64,000 bases of DNA. It comes from Chromatocurvus halotolerans (lineage in GTDB: Bacteria; Pseudomonadota; Gammaproteobacteria; Pseudomonadales; Halieaceae). The notes beneath the pieces were generated by a model. The model saw nothing but the letters and a program-made list of their open reading frames with translations, did not search any database and was not told the DNA's origin. Made by a program: the position numbers and the translations under genes. The stretch's first letter is position 1; the number at the start of each line of letters is the position of its first letter. The stretch spans positions 102,627-166,626 of the forward strand of contig NZ_SLWX01000008.1 of assembly GCF_004340525.1 (NCBI RefSeq). The letters are read 5' to 3'. Shown here one piece after another: positions 17,306-26,119 of the stretch.

Positions 17306-18205
17306 TCACGGCCTTACCAGCAAACGGTTGACCGGCATGGCGAAGCGGGCCGGGGTATCCGCTGACGCGGTGGTGGCCGGGGTACAAAGCAGGTGTGACA
17401 GTTCCGTTAGCATCTGCGCTCGCCGCGCGCCCGACAGCGTGAAGGCTGCGTAAAAGAAACCGGCCGCAGCCTCTGCCACTTCCGCCGCTGTTCCGTGCAT
17501 GGCGACGACGCCGGTCTCGACGCTCACGTCTGCCTGCGGAAATACGGCGCGCACCAGCTCAATCAGACTGTCGGTGCCGCGCACGCGCGGGTCACCCAGA
17601 TCAATAGTGCCGTAGTCGGGGAGTTCCGCCTGCACATGCCCATAGATCAGGTCATGTGTCTCTGCATAGCCCGGGGCAGCCTGCATCGGCCCGTCCACCA
17701 GCGCCGCAAAGGTACCGCCCGGCTTCAGGATTCGCCTTACCTCTCCGAGGACGGGCTCGATCGGATACATGAGGGTCAGGGCCCAGTGACACAGCACGGC
17801 GTCCATCGAGTCATCCTGCAGTACGCACAGATGCTGCGCTTCCGCCTGCAGCAATCGTGCAGCTCCCCAGGGCAGTCGATGCCGCGCCAGCGTCAGTTCT
17901 TCGGGACACATGTCAATACCGACCAGGGACAGCGCCGGGTTTCGTGCATGCAGAATATCCAGCAGTACGCCGGAGCCGCAAGCAAGGTCCAGCACATGGG
18001 CTTCGCCATGGGGTGCGGCTTCGGCCAGCCATTCGTAGCTCGTGCGTCCCGCCGCGTCGCGACACGCCTGCGCGCAGGTCTCGGTAAAACCGGCATGATC
18101 CTGATGGATGGCGCGCAGGTGTAAACGTAGTGCGCCGGCGTCGGGTTGCTCGCCGCGTGCAAGGCTTTCTGTCCATTCGGAGCGCAGGGGACTGAAATTG
18201 TTCAA
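17306..18205 (-). CDS. Class I SAM-dependent methyltransferase (1)
   Basis: 299 residues. The SAM-binding motif I is VLDLACGSGVLLDIL near residue 75, followed by VGIDMCPEEL (motif II acid), the MDAVLCHWALTLM segment and RRILKPGGTFAALVDGP, as in UbiE/Methyltransf_11-type enzymes. It should be cytoplasmic and methylate a small molecule; the acceptor is unknown. It lies downstream of and in the same direction as a second methyltransferase and a PhyH dioxygenase, with a 42-base gap, so the three genes may form one small tailoring pathway. Confidence 0.85.
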   Translation of the reverse strand: MNNFSPLRSEWTESLARGEQPDAGALRLHLRAIHQDHAGFTETCAQACRDAAGRTSYEWLAEAAPHGEAHVLDLACGSGVLLDILHARNPALSLVGIDMCPEELTLARHRLPWGAARLLQAEAQHLCVLQDDSMDAVLCHWALTLMYPIEPVLGEVRRILKPGGTFAALVDGPMQAAPGYAETHDLIYGHVQAELPDYGTIDLGDPRVRGTDSLIELVRAVFPQADVSVETGVVAMHGTAAEVAEAAAGFFYAAFTLSGARRAQMLTELSHLLCTPATTASADTPARFAMPVNRLLVRP

Positions 18206-18247
18206 CGGGAATGTCCTTTTTCCTGCCGCTTGCAGGGTTAACGGGAA

Positions 18248-19090
18248 TCAGAGCGTGACGTCAAGCAGGTGAGCCACCTGTGGGAAGCGCCAGCCATCGG
18301 TCGTCTGGCAGTCTGCCAGCCACTCTGAGGTCGGCGACCGCGACAGCAGCTCAGAGAGCGGAACGCTGTCGTCGAACACGCAGCGCTGCAGGTAGCCCTC
18401 CACGGCACCGGTGGCGTCGGGGTGGGCAATGGTGTCGTAGCAGATGTCGGTAACATCCACTCTGGCGCCGCTTGCCCGCAGGCAGGCAGCCAGTTGCTCC
18501 GCAGAGACGTAGGGTTCGATATCGCCTTTGCCAAAGGCAGCCAGGAAGCGCCGATGAAACTCCACGTAATGGCCGGCTGCGGCGCTGTGGGCGATAATAC
18601 CCTGGCCGTTGTTGCCGATGGCGGCGCAGAACTTCGCGCACGCCGCCTGCAGGTCCTGGCGCGGCACGGCATAGAGCGCATGGGTTGCCCAGACGATGTC
18701 ATAACCCTCGGGGGGTGGATCAAAGTCCTGGAGGGTTACCTCATGCTCATCCGCGGGCGTAAATGGCAGCGGCAGTGCCGCACGGGCTTCTGCAATGGAG
18801 AATGCCGAGGGATCCAGCAGATCGGTAATGATCGGAGGCAGGCTGCGCGCGGCGATGCCGGCATGGCGAACCAGTGCGTTGGGGAATTTCCCGGATCCGC
18901 AGGCAACGTCGAGCAGGCGAAGAGACCGTTCGCCGGCGGATGCCTGCGCCTGTGCAAGCCAGGTCGCCCAGTCGCGTGCCTCGGCCAGGTATCGGTAATC
19001 GTCCGTGGCAAGCGTGTAGAAGGCCTCCATGCCCGGGCGCCGGGCCTCTGACCAGTGCGCTGAACTTCGCGCCAGCAATTCGTCTTTCAT
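18248..19090 (-). CDS. Class I SAM-dependent methyltransferase (2)
   Basis: 280 residues. Motif I is LLDVACGSGKFPNALV near residue 60, with YDIVWATHALYAVP as the motif IV region and a C-terminal half without recognised domains. It is a cytoplasmic SAM-dependent methyltransferase with unknown acceptor. Its ATG overlaps the stop of the upstream dioxygenase gene by four bases (ATGA), which implies coupled translation and a shared task. It is not closely similar to methyltransferase 1, so the two enzymes likely modify different positions or compounds. Confidence 0.82.
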   Translation of the reverse strand: MKDELLARSSAHWSEARRPGMEAFYTLATDDYRYLAEARDWATWLAQAQASAGERSLRLLDVACGSGKFPNALVRHAGIAARSLPPIITDLLDPSAFSIAEARAALPLPFTPADEHEVTLQDFDPPPEGYDIVWATHALYAVPRQDLQAACAKFCAAIGNNGQGIIAHSAAAGHYVEFHRRFLAAFGKGDIEPYVSAEQLAACLRASGARVDVTDICYDTIAHPDATGAVEGYLQRCVFDDSVPLSELLSRSPTSEWLADCQTTDGWRFPQVAHLLDVTL

Positions 19091-20067
19091 CGCTCAATCT
19101 CCACGGGCCAGCACACCGGATTCAGCGGGCTTGCCGCGACCTCGCCCGGGCCGACGCCGGGCATGAACTTCTGCCAGTCACCGGACACCAGGGTCGGGGA
19201 ATCGATAATGCGGGCGCCATCCTCGTAGTAGGTGTTGGCCAGCACAATCCGGCTGCGGTCGGTGCGGTTACTGGCGGCGGTGTGGAAGCTCAGGTTGTGG
19301 TGGAAGCTGACATCGCCGATGTCAAAGGGCGTTTCATCAATGGCAACGTTATTCCGTGCAAAGATATCGGCGACGCTGCGGTCATAGCCGGTGCCGGATT
19401 TCTCGAAGCTCACTGCGTCCACCAGGCGATGAACATCCAGCGGGTAGGCAAAGGCAAGGGGGCCCATCTCCAGCGGGATTGCCTGGGCGGGGACCCAGGC
19501 CGTCACCACATTGTGGGTGTCAAAGGGGAAGTGGTGATCGTCAAAATGCCACGGCGTGCGCCCGCAGGCGGGTTGCTTGGCCAGCACGTTGTCGTGGTAC
19601 AGACGAACCGCGCCAACGCCGAGGAGTTCCGCGGAGATCTGCGCCAGCCGCGGGGACAGGACATAGGCCCTCAGCAGCGGGTTGTCCTGCCAGATCATTT
19701 CGAGACTGAGGAAGCGGTTCCGGGCATCGGTATCCGGATCGACACCGAATTCGATGTCAAGCAGCCGAACCAGCTCACGGCGCAGCCGCAGCAGCACACC
19801 GGGTGAGAACACCTGCTTCAGCTTGATGAAACCGTTGTTGCGGAAAAAGGTGCGCTGCGCTTCGCTGACGCGATAGGGTGCGCATAGCTCCCTGACAATG
19901 GCGGGGTCATCGGGGAGTTCCAGGTCCGGTATGGGTGGTGCCGGCAGGATCCGCGGGTCTTCACCGGCGTTGTCTGCCAGGCTGACATACCAGTCCCACC
20001 AGGCCTGGTTATCCTGATCCCACGGCTGACTGATATCGGTGTTATCGCTTGCGGCGCTTTCGGACAT
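19087..20067 (-). CDS. Phytanoyl-CoA dioxygenase (PhyH)-family oxygenase
   Basis: 326 residues. Fe(II) and 2-oxoglutarate ligands are visible: the HxD pair in WHFDDHHFPF, the distal His in FHHNLSFHTA and an Arg a few residues later (RSRIVLANTYY). The family hydroxylates, and sometimes halogenates or desaturates, small molecules using O2 and 2-oxoglutarate in the cytoplasm. It is the first gene of an operon with two methyltransferases, so hydroxylation followed by methylation is a reasonable guess. The substrate cannot be read from sequence. It is divergent from the SOUL gene at 20273. Confidence 0.88.
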   Translation of the reverse strand: MSESAASDNTDISQPWDQDNQAWWDWYVSLADNAGEDPRILPAPPIPDLELPDDPAIVRELCAPYRVSEAQRTFFRNNGFIKLKQVFSPGVLLRLRRELVRLLDIEFGVDPDTDARNRFLSLEMIWQDNPLLRAYVLSPRLAQISAELLGVGAVRLYHDNVLAKQPACGRTPWHFDDHHFPFDTHNVVTAWVPAQAIPLEMGPLAFAYPLDVHRLVDAVSFEKSGTGYDRSVADIFARNNVAIDETPFDIGDVSFHHNLSFHTAASNRTDRSRIVLANTYYEDGARIIDSPTLVSGDWQKFMPGVGPGEVAASPLNPVCWPVEIER

Positions 20068-20272
20068 CGGAACTCCCGGATCATCTGAGGGAACAGCTTA
20101 ACGAAACTGGCGCAGCGCGGGAAATGTGCCTTTTTGAAACCGAATGCGCACAAGCCATTCCCGAGTACGGGAAATCCGGGGCTTGCGCCGGACAAGCCAC
20201 CTGGCGGTTTCTTTCGCTACAATGATGACTCAAGCGCCCGGAAGGTGCGCGCGGATGCCGGAAGCCTGCACA

Positions 20273-20926
20273 ATGATCCGACGACAGTTCATCATCCTGG
20301 CAGTGCTCCTCATGGAGCTGCTGGCGGCAGGGAAGGTCATGGCAATTGAAGAGGCAAAATACACGGTAAGGCTAGCGGAAAAGCCCTTTGAGCTGCGCGA
20401 CTACGCGCCGCACATTGTCGCGGAGACAGTGGTTTCCAGTGACTTTGAGGGGGCAGGCAGCCAGGCCTTCAACCGGCTTTTTCAGTACATTGCCGGCAAC
20501 AACAGGCCACGGCAGAAAATCGCCATGACCTCGCCGGTCGGGCAGTCGGCGCCTGCGGGCAACATTGACATGACGACGCCCGTCGGCCAGGAGCCTCGGG
20601 GAGAGGGCTGGGCCGTGAGCTTCATGATGCCGTCCCATTTCACGCTTGAGACCCTCCCCGAGCCGGAGAGCCCGGAAATTACCCTGCGCCAGGTGCCGGC
20701 GCGGACTGTTGCGGCAGTCCGCTACTCGGGCTTCTGGAGCCAGTCCGCCTACGACAGGAACGAGGCAGCGCTGCGGGAATGGATCGAAGCGCGCGGTCTT
20801 CAGGCGGTCGGGCCGGCAACCTGGGCGAAATACAATCCGCCATTCATGCCCTGGTTCCTGCGTCGCAACGAGATTCTGGTGCCTGTGCGGGTGCCGGCTA
20901 GCGGAAACTCGCCGGTATCGCGCTGA
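20273..20926 (+). CDS. SOUL-family heme-binding protein
   Basis: 217 residues from the ATG at 20273 (GGAAG nine bases upstream), which gives a signal-like start (MIRRQFIILAVLLMELL). SOUL-family hallmarks are YTVRLAEKPFELRDYAPHIVAET, AFNRLFQYIAGNN, KIAMTSPV and DMTTPV, WAVSFMMPSHFTLETLP and the C-terminal ARGLQAVGPATWAKYNPPFMPWFLRRNEI. Members bind heme or tetrapyrroles; in bacteria the role is poorly defined. A periplasmic location is inferred from the leader. The 3' end overlaps the convergent transporter gene by 29 bases. Confidence 0.9.
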   Translation: MIRRQFIILAVLLMELLAAGKVMAIEEAKYTVRLAEKPFELRDYAPHIVAETVVSSDFEGAGSQAFNRLFQYIAGNNRPRQKIAMTSPVGQSAPAGNIDMTTPVGQEPRGEGWAVSFMMPSHFTLETLPEPESPEITLRQVPARTVAAVRYSGFWSQSAYDRNEAALREWIEARGLQAVGPATWAKYNPPFMPWFLRRNEILVPVRVPASGNSPVSR

Positions 20927-22466
20927 AGTCCATGCGCCACATCCACGGCACCAGGAAATATACCATCAGCACAATAATCACCGCCGCGATCAGGTTCATC
21001 AGAAAGCCGGTGCGCACCATCTCCAGGATGGTCAGCTTGTTGGTGGCAAAGATGATGGCATTCGGGGGCGTGCCAACCGGCAGCATGAAGGCGCAGTTGG
21101 CGGCCATGGCGCAGGGGATCATCAGTGCATAGGGATGGACTTCCAGGGCCAGCGCAAGGGCCGCGACCACCGGCAGGATCATGGTGGCCGTGGCGGTATT
21201 GGAGGTGATCTCCGTCAGGAACAGAATCAGCAGGGTCGCGCAGCTGATGATGACCATCAGGTGCAGGCCCTCCAGTACCGTGAGCTGCGTACCGATCCAT
21301 TCCGCCAGGCCGGTCTCGCGAAAGCCGGCGGCGATGGCCAGGCCGCCGCCGAACAGCAGGAGGATACCCCAGGGAATGTTCACCGCATCAGTCCAGTCCA
21401 GGATGCGGCTGCCCCGATGGCTTTTCGCGGGAATCGCAAACAGCAGCACGGCCGCGGTCACGGCAATCATGCCGTCGCGGATTTCCGGCAGCAGGTCGGC
21501 CCAGATAAAGCCTCGGGTGATCCACAGGAAGGCGGCAAAGAGAAACACTGCGGCCACCGCTTTTTCCTCGAAGGAGGTGCGACCCAGGGCCTCCCGCTCG
21601 GCGTGGATCACGCGGCGACCGCCGGGCAGTTCGCGGATGCGAGTAGGAAAGGCCACTCGGGCCAGGTAGAGCCAGGCGATTGACAGCAGCAGGATGACCA
21701 CAGGTACGCCGACCGCCATCCAGCCGGCGAAGGTGATCTCGACATCAAACAGGACCCGTGCCTGTGCCGCCAGAATGATGTTGGGAGGCGTGCCGATCAG
21801 GGTGCCGACACCGCCGATAGTGCCGGCATAGCCGACACCGAAAATCAGCGATTTCTCGAAGGTGGGCAGGTCGCGCTCCTCGGGCTTGCCCTTAAGGCCG
21901 CTGGCCACCTGTGCGGTGATGGCCAGTGCCATGGGGATCATCATCATGACCGCCGCGGTATTTGACACCCACATGGACAGGAAGGCCGTGGCGAGCATGA
22001 AGCCGAGCAGGATGCGCCGGGTGCTGGTGCCGACAACGTCAATGATCCCCAGCGCAATGCGTTTGTGCAGGTTCCACTTTTCCATGGCGGTGGCGATGAA
22101 AAAGCCACCGAGAAACAGGAAGATGATGTCATTGCCGTAGGACGAGGTCACCGTTGCGCTGTCCAGCGCGCCGAAGACCGGCAGCAGCACCAGTGGCAGC
22201 AACGAGGTGCCGGGAATGGGAATGGCCTCGGTGATCCACCAGGTGGCGACCCACAGCGTTGTGGCCAGAACGGCGCGGCCCGCGTAATCCAGGCCGTCGG
22301 GCGTGAAGAACAGCATCGTCAGCGCAAACAGCGACGGGCCCAGTGCGAGGCCGATTGCCTGGGCTCTGGAGTAAGGCCGGCTGTTGGCGGCTTTCGGGTC
22401 TGGCGCGGTGTTGCTGTCTGGTGGCATGGGCGTTAGTGCGTCCTTGCTGTTGTTATGTGTTGGCAT
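20898..22466 (-). CDS. DASS/SLC13-family Na+-coupled carboxylate transporter
   Basis: 522 residues, about eleven membrane helices. The two inverted-repeat substrate/sodium motifs characteristic of DASS transporters are present: SNTAAVMMMIP and SNTATATMILP, each followed by a proline hairpin (GTPPNIIL and GTPPNAII). Family members import C4-dicarboxylates, citrate or sulfate across the inner membrane with Na+. The first 35 residues are polar and probably cytoplasmic. It is a single-gene unit, divergent from the diguanylate cyclase. Confidence 0.92.
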   Translation of the reverse strand: MPTHNNSKDALTPMPPDSNTAPDPKAANSRPYSRAQAIGLALGPSLFALTMLFFTPDGLDYAGRAVLATTLWVATWWITEAIPIPGTSLLPLVLLPVFGALDSATVTSSYGNDIIFLFLGGFFIATAMEKWNLHKRIALGIIDVVGTSTRRILLGFMLATAFLSMWVSNTAAVMMMIPMALAITAQVASGLKGKPEERDLPTFEKSLIFGVGYAGTIGGVGTLIGTPPNIILAAQARVLFDVEITFAGWMAVGVPVVILLLSIAWLYLARVAFPTRIRELPGGRRVIHAEREALGRTSFEEKAVAAVFLFAAFLWITRGFIWADLLPEIRDGMIAVTAAVLLFAIPAKSHRGSRILDWTDAVNIPWGILLLFGGGLAIAAGFRETGLAEWIGTQLTVLEGLHLMVIISCATLLILFLTEITSNTATATMILPVVAALALALEVHPYALMIPCAMAANCAFMLPVGTPPNAIIFATNKLTILEMVRTGFLMNLIAAVIIVLMVYFLVPWMWRMDFSAIPASFR

Positions 22467-22603
22467 GTGTTGGCTCTTCCGGCGCTGCCGCGCCCGAGGG
22501 CACCGGCATGTGGCTCAGGCGACGCAGAAACTCCGATCGCCCGGGCCAGCGCCCTTTGCTGGCGGCAAGGCGTCCCGTACTATAACGTACCCTCACCGCC
22601 TTA

Positions 22604-23695
22604 ATGCAAAGCATGGTCATCAACGAAGAAACCTACACTGTCGATCAGGCACAGTCGCTGCGCCTCAAGCGCATGGTCTGGGGCGTTGGCGTTCAAGCCT
22701 GTACCATGTTGATTGTTGGCGCGCTGTACGGCATGGGTATGGTCCCCGGCCTGCCGGTGATGATTTACCTGGGAATGATTGCAGCCCTGGATCTCGTGTT
22801 TTTCGCGCTGGTAAAAACCGGCGTCAACCTGCGCTTTGAAGACCCCAGCATGACGGCTCGGCAGATCACGCTATCCGTGTTTCCCGTCATCTATATCATG
22901 TTCCATGTCGTGGAGCCGCAGGCCCGTATGGTCCTGCTGCTTATGGGCACCAGCAGTCTGCTGTTTGGCATGTTCCGCCTCGGTAGATGCGGGATGCTGT
23001 TGATGGTCGGCTGTATTCTTGGGGGCTATCTGGGATTGCTGGTGGCACTGTCACTGTGGGCGCCTGAGCGCGTCAATCTGTTGCTGGAAGCCGTTGTCGT
23101 CTTCGCCTACACCTGCGTACTGGTGATAAACGCCTACCTCGGCAGTGTCGTTGCGAGTATGCGTCGCAGGCTGAAAACCCAGAACCGCGAACTGGCTGAA
23201 CTGGCCACGCTGGACCCGCTGACACGGCTGCCCAACCGCCGCTCCCTGATGGCGCAACTGACGAGAGAGTCAGCACGCACCGAGCGGCGCACTGATGAGC
23301 AGGACGCACTGTGCGTGAGTATGCTGGACGTCGATAATTTCAAGGAGGTCAACGACACCTGGGGGCACGAGGCCGGCGACCGGATTCTGTGCGAGATTGC
23401 AGATGCCCTGCGGGGCGTGGTGCGCGAGGGCGATTTTGTGGGCCGTTTCGGCGGCGAGGAATTTGTGATTATTCTCCCCGAGACATCGCTGGATGACGCT
23501 TGCGCAATGGCAACGCGTATCCGTGACACAGTTGCAGCCCGGCATTTTTCCGGATTGCCCGGGGGAGGCCAGGTTACCGTTTCCCAGGGTGTCGCGGATC
23601 ATCGCATTGGCGAGTGTATTGAAGACACCCTGCGGCGCGCGGACGACAGGCTTTACCAGGCAAAGGATGGCGGCCGGAATCTGGTCGCCTGCTGA
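22604..23695 (+). CDS. Membrane-bound diguanylate cyclase
   Basis: 363 residues. Residues about 25-190 contain around six hydrophobic helices, then a short coiled linker (MRRRLKTQNRELAELA) and the GGDEF domain from TLDPLTRLPNRRSL. The active-site signature is GGEEF, with the inhibitory I-site RxxD (REGD) five residues before it, so the enzyme should make cyclic di-GMP from GTP and be feedback-inhibited. The membrane part is a sensor of unknown input. It is separated from the response regulator by 217 bases and probably transcribed independently. Confidence 0.92.
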   Translation: MQSMVINEETYTVDQAQSLRLKRMVWGVGVQACTMLIVGALYGMGMVPGLPVMIYLGMIAALDLVFFALVKTGVNLRFEDPSMTARQITLSVFPVIYIMFHVVEPQARMVLLLMGTSSLLFGMFRLGRCGMLLMVGCILGGYLGLLVALSLWAPERVNLLLEAVVVFAYTCVLVINAYLGSVVASMRRRLKTQNRELAELATLDPLTRLPNRRSLMAQLTRESARTERRTDEQDALCVSMLDVDNFKEVNDTWGHEAGDRILCEIADALRGVVREGDFVGRFGGEEFVIILPETSLDDACAMATRIRDTVAARHFSGLPGGGQVTVSQGVADHRIGECIEDTLRRADDRLYQAKDGGRNLVAC

Positions 23696-23912
23696 TTCAA
23701 ATCCCCGTCGCGCATGCCCAACGGGTGATCGTTGATCCCGCACGCCGCTTTTGAACGGGTGGAATTCGGTTATTCTCTTGGGAAAGCGACGAGACATTGC
23801 CCACGACACAATGACTGAGATGTCGGGACGGTGACAGTGGTGCCAGCGAAAGTTGCCCGGCCCCTTCCGCCGCCCTACCATGCGAGTCTAACCCGACCTT
23901 GAGAGTCACGGC

Positions 23913-24572
23913 ATGAACCTCTGCCTGGTTGAGGACGATCATGCGCTGTCCGCTGTACTGACAGAAGGCCTTGTGGCAGCAGACTACCGCGTTCAGCAGA
24001 GTTACTCGGGCATCGACGCTCTGCGCCTGCTGAACAGCGGGTCGTTTGATCTGGCCATCATCGATATCGGATTGCAGGATTTGTCTGGCATCAATGTGAT
24101 CCGGCGCCTGCGGAACTCGGGCAGCAACACGCCCATTCTCATACTGACGGCGCGCCACGGCACAGAAGATCGTGTCCTCGGTCTGGATGCCGGTGCCGAC
24201 GATTATCTCGCAAAGCCATTCGATTTCGATGAGTTGCTCGCCAGGCTGAGAGCGATCCTGCGGCGTGCATCCGGGACATGCGCCAGCGCGCTGGAATGCG
24301 GTCCGCTTCGGCTTGAGCTTGCCACGCAAACCGCCGCGCTCGCTGGCCAGCCGCTACCGCTCACGCGCCGCGAATTCATGCTCCTCAGGCTGCTGCTGGA
24401 AAATGCCGGCAGGATTGTCACTCGCGACAGACTGGAAACCGAGCTCTACGGCTGGCTCGACCCTGTCGCCAGTAATGCCATTGAGGTGCACGTGCATCAT
24501 CTTCGAAAAAAACTCGGCGCCGAGCGAATTCGCACCATGCGCGGTGTCGGTTACATGCTGGTGACGTCCTGA
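23913..24572 (+). CDS. OmpR-family response regulator (QseB/PmrA-like)
   Basis: 219 residues. Receiver domain with acidic pocket EDD (7-9), phosphoacceptor Asp51 (AIIDIGL), LTARHGTEDR and Lys in YLAKPF; C-terminal winged helix with PLTRREFMLLRLLLENAG and HVHHLRKKLGAERIRTMRGVGYML. Overall it fits the QseB/PmrA/TctD group. The sensor kinase gene follows within 38 bases. The next gene, a TonB receptor, has a CTTAAG-N5-CTTAAG box directly ahead of it, the site type bound by PmrA/QseB relatives, so it is the likely activator of that receptor. Confidence 0.93.
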   Translation: MNLCLVEDDHALSAVLTEGLVAADYRVQQSYSGIDALRLLNSGSFDLAIIDIGLQDLSGINVIRRLRNSGSNTPILILTARHGTEDRVLGLDAGADDYLAKPFDFDELLARLRAILRRASGTCASALECGPLRLELATQTAALAGQPLPLTRREFMLLRLLLENAGRIVTRDRLETELYGWLDPVASNAIEVHVHHLRKKLGAERIRTMRGVGYMLVTS

Positions 24573-24610
24573 TTGCCACGTCGGCAGTCAATTCCATACG
24601 CGCTCGCTTG

Positions 24611-26065
24611 ATGCTGGGGTTGATGTTCTCTCTTGTCTGCGCGCTGGCGCTGATTATCGGCATCAGCGGTTCGGGGGCCCGGCGCGAACTTGCCTCCCTG
24701 TTCGACGCCCACCTGCAGCAGAGCGCGGCAATCATGTTGCTGTGGACGCAGACAGAGCCACGCGCTGGCGAACACCTGGATGAGGCGCGGTTCCGAGCCG
24801 AACTCCAGAGACTGCTGCCGCTGATGCAGGGTGTGTATCTGCAGCGTGAAAAAAACGCGCTGGCGGCAGATGACAGGCGCGAGCTTGCCTATGCGATTAT
24901 CTGCGAGTCACACGGCCAGAGTACCTCGGACGCCTGCCTGTCAGTGGCGTCGCCGAATGCGCCGACGCTGCTGCGGCAATCCGGGCAGCCGGGATTCTCT
25001 GAGCATTGGCAGGAAACGAATGGCGCAAAGACCCTCTGGCACGTCTATACGCTGAATGACGCGGCACGGCAGTTCACGGTGCGCGTTGCCGAACGGGATG
25101 ATATCAGGCGCCAGCTCATCACCAATATTGTGCGCCGCCAGTCGGGCATCACCCTCGTGTTCACACCGCTGGTCGGCATCCTGGTCTGGTGGGTGGTGGG
25201 GCATGGTCTGCGCCCCCTGCAGCGTCTGTCGCAGCAGATCCGCGCGCGGCGCGCGGATCTGCTGGAACCGGTGGCAACCGCGGCACCAAAGGAAGTGAGT
25301 GCCCTCGTAGCCGCACTCAACCAGTTGTTCTACAAGGCAACCGCTGCATTTGATCGTGAACGCCGCTTCAGCGCCGACGTTGCACACGAGCTGCGCACGC
25401 CCCTCAGCGTGATCAAAACCACGGCGGAGCTGGCGGCGTCCCGATCTTTGCAAGACGGATCGGCCGTCGCCTACGCTGAAATCATTCGCCAGTGTGCGCG
25501 CGCGTCGCGAGTACTCGACCAGCTGTTGCAGCTGTCGCGAATGGAAGGCGATGACGCTGCGCTGCGACACCAGTCCGTGGACCTGGCGGTGCTCGCGCGG
25601 GATGTCATGGCGGATCTTGCCCCAGTCGCGGATGAGCAGGCTGTCGAGCTCGTCCTCGAGATCAGCGGCAAGGTCTGCAGGCTGAATGCGGAGCCTGTCA
25701 GCCTGTCAATCCTGCTGCGTAACCTCATGGACAATGCCATCCGGCACTCACCCCCGGGTGCGGAGGTATGTGTTGCTATCCAGCATGAAGATGGAAGGGT
25801 AAGCCTCAGCGTGAGTGACCGGGGTGCCGGCATGTCGCGACAGCAGCGGGGAAAACTGCAGGGGTTTCTGGACGCGGGCGACACGCCACCCAGGAGAGGG
25901 CAGCGCCAGACAGATGAGTCCGGTCACGGGCTGGGTTTATTGATCGTGCAGCGCATCGCCAGGCTACACGGGACCCGGATCGACATACTGCCGACCGCGC
26001 CAGACGCCGGTCTGTGTGTACGGGTGGTCTTTGCGAACCTGTCCCGGTCCGCGAACACCCCTTAA
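24611..26065 (+). CDS. Sensor histidine kinase (QseC/PmrB/TctE type)
   Basis: 484 residues from the ATG at 24611 (a TTG lies immediately before it). A first membrane helix (MLGLMFSLVCALALIIG), a periplasmic domain of about 140 residues and a second helix (TLVFTPLVGILVWWVVG) lead to a HAMP-like stretch, the phosphoacceptor His in FSADVAHELRTPLSV, the N-box RNLMDNAIRHSPP and G-boxes DRGAGM and GHGLGLLIV. It should phosphorylate the regulator at 23913. No ribosome-binding site is seen before 24611, and the in-frame codons just upstream (NSIRAR) resemble a kinase N-terminus, so the true start may be unusual. Its stop lies inside the CTTAAG box. Confidence 0.9.
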   Translation: MLGLMFSLVCALALIIGISGSGARRELASLFDAHLQQSAAIMLLWTQTEPRAGEHLDEARFRAELQRLLPLMQGVYLQREKNALAADDRRELAYAIICESHGQSTSDACLSVASPNAPTLLRQSGQPGFSEHWQETNGAKTLWHVYTLNDAARQFTVRVAERDDIRRQLITNIVRRQSGITLVFTPLVGILVWWVVGHGLRPLQRLSQQIRARRADLLEPVATAAPKEVSALVAALNQLFYKATAAFDRERRFSADVAHELRTPLSVIKTTAELAASRSLQDGSAVAYAEIIRQCARASRVLDQLLQLSRMEGDDAALRHQSVDLAVLARDVMADLAPVADEQAVELVLEISGKVCRLNAEPVSLSILLRNLMDNAIRHSPPGAEVCVAIQHEDGRVSLSVSDRGAGMSRQQRGKLQGFLDAGDTPPRRGQRQTDESGHGLGLLIVQRIARLHGTRIDILPTAPDAGLCVRVVFANLSRSANTP

Positions 26066-26077
26066 GATTGCCTTAAG
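26061..26077 (+). promoter_or_regulatory. PmrA/QseB-type box (CTTAAG-N5-CTTAAG) ahead of the TonB receptor
   Basis: Perfect direct repeat CTTAAG (26061-26066), five bases ATTGC, CTTAAG (26072-26077). This is the consensus of PmrA-group response-regulator sites. It overlaps the stop codon of the sensor kinase and ends 42 bases before the receptor ATG at 26120, a suitable place for an activator site overlapping -35. Confidence 0.7.
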
Positions 26078-26119
26078 CTCATCTTGCTAGGGTGCATCGG
26101 GGCAATCGAGGAAACGATC

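Noticed and set aside
15940..17331. 463-codon open frame on the plus strand
   Set aside because: It lies opposite the exported phosphoesterase and the HNH gene, both with clear motifs; its own translation shows no domain.
21891..21900. Further CTTAAG hits as regulator sites (also near 39535 and 63466)
   Set aside because: Single CTTAAG units without a partner at the right spacing; the first is inside the transporter coding sequence.
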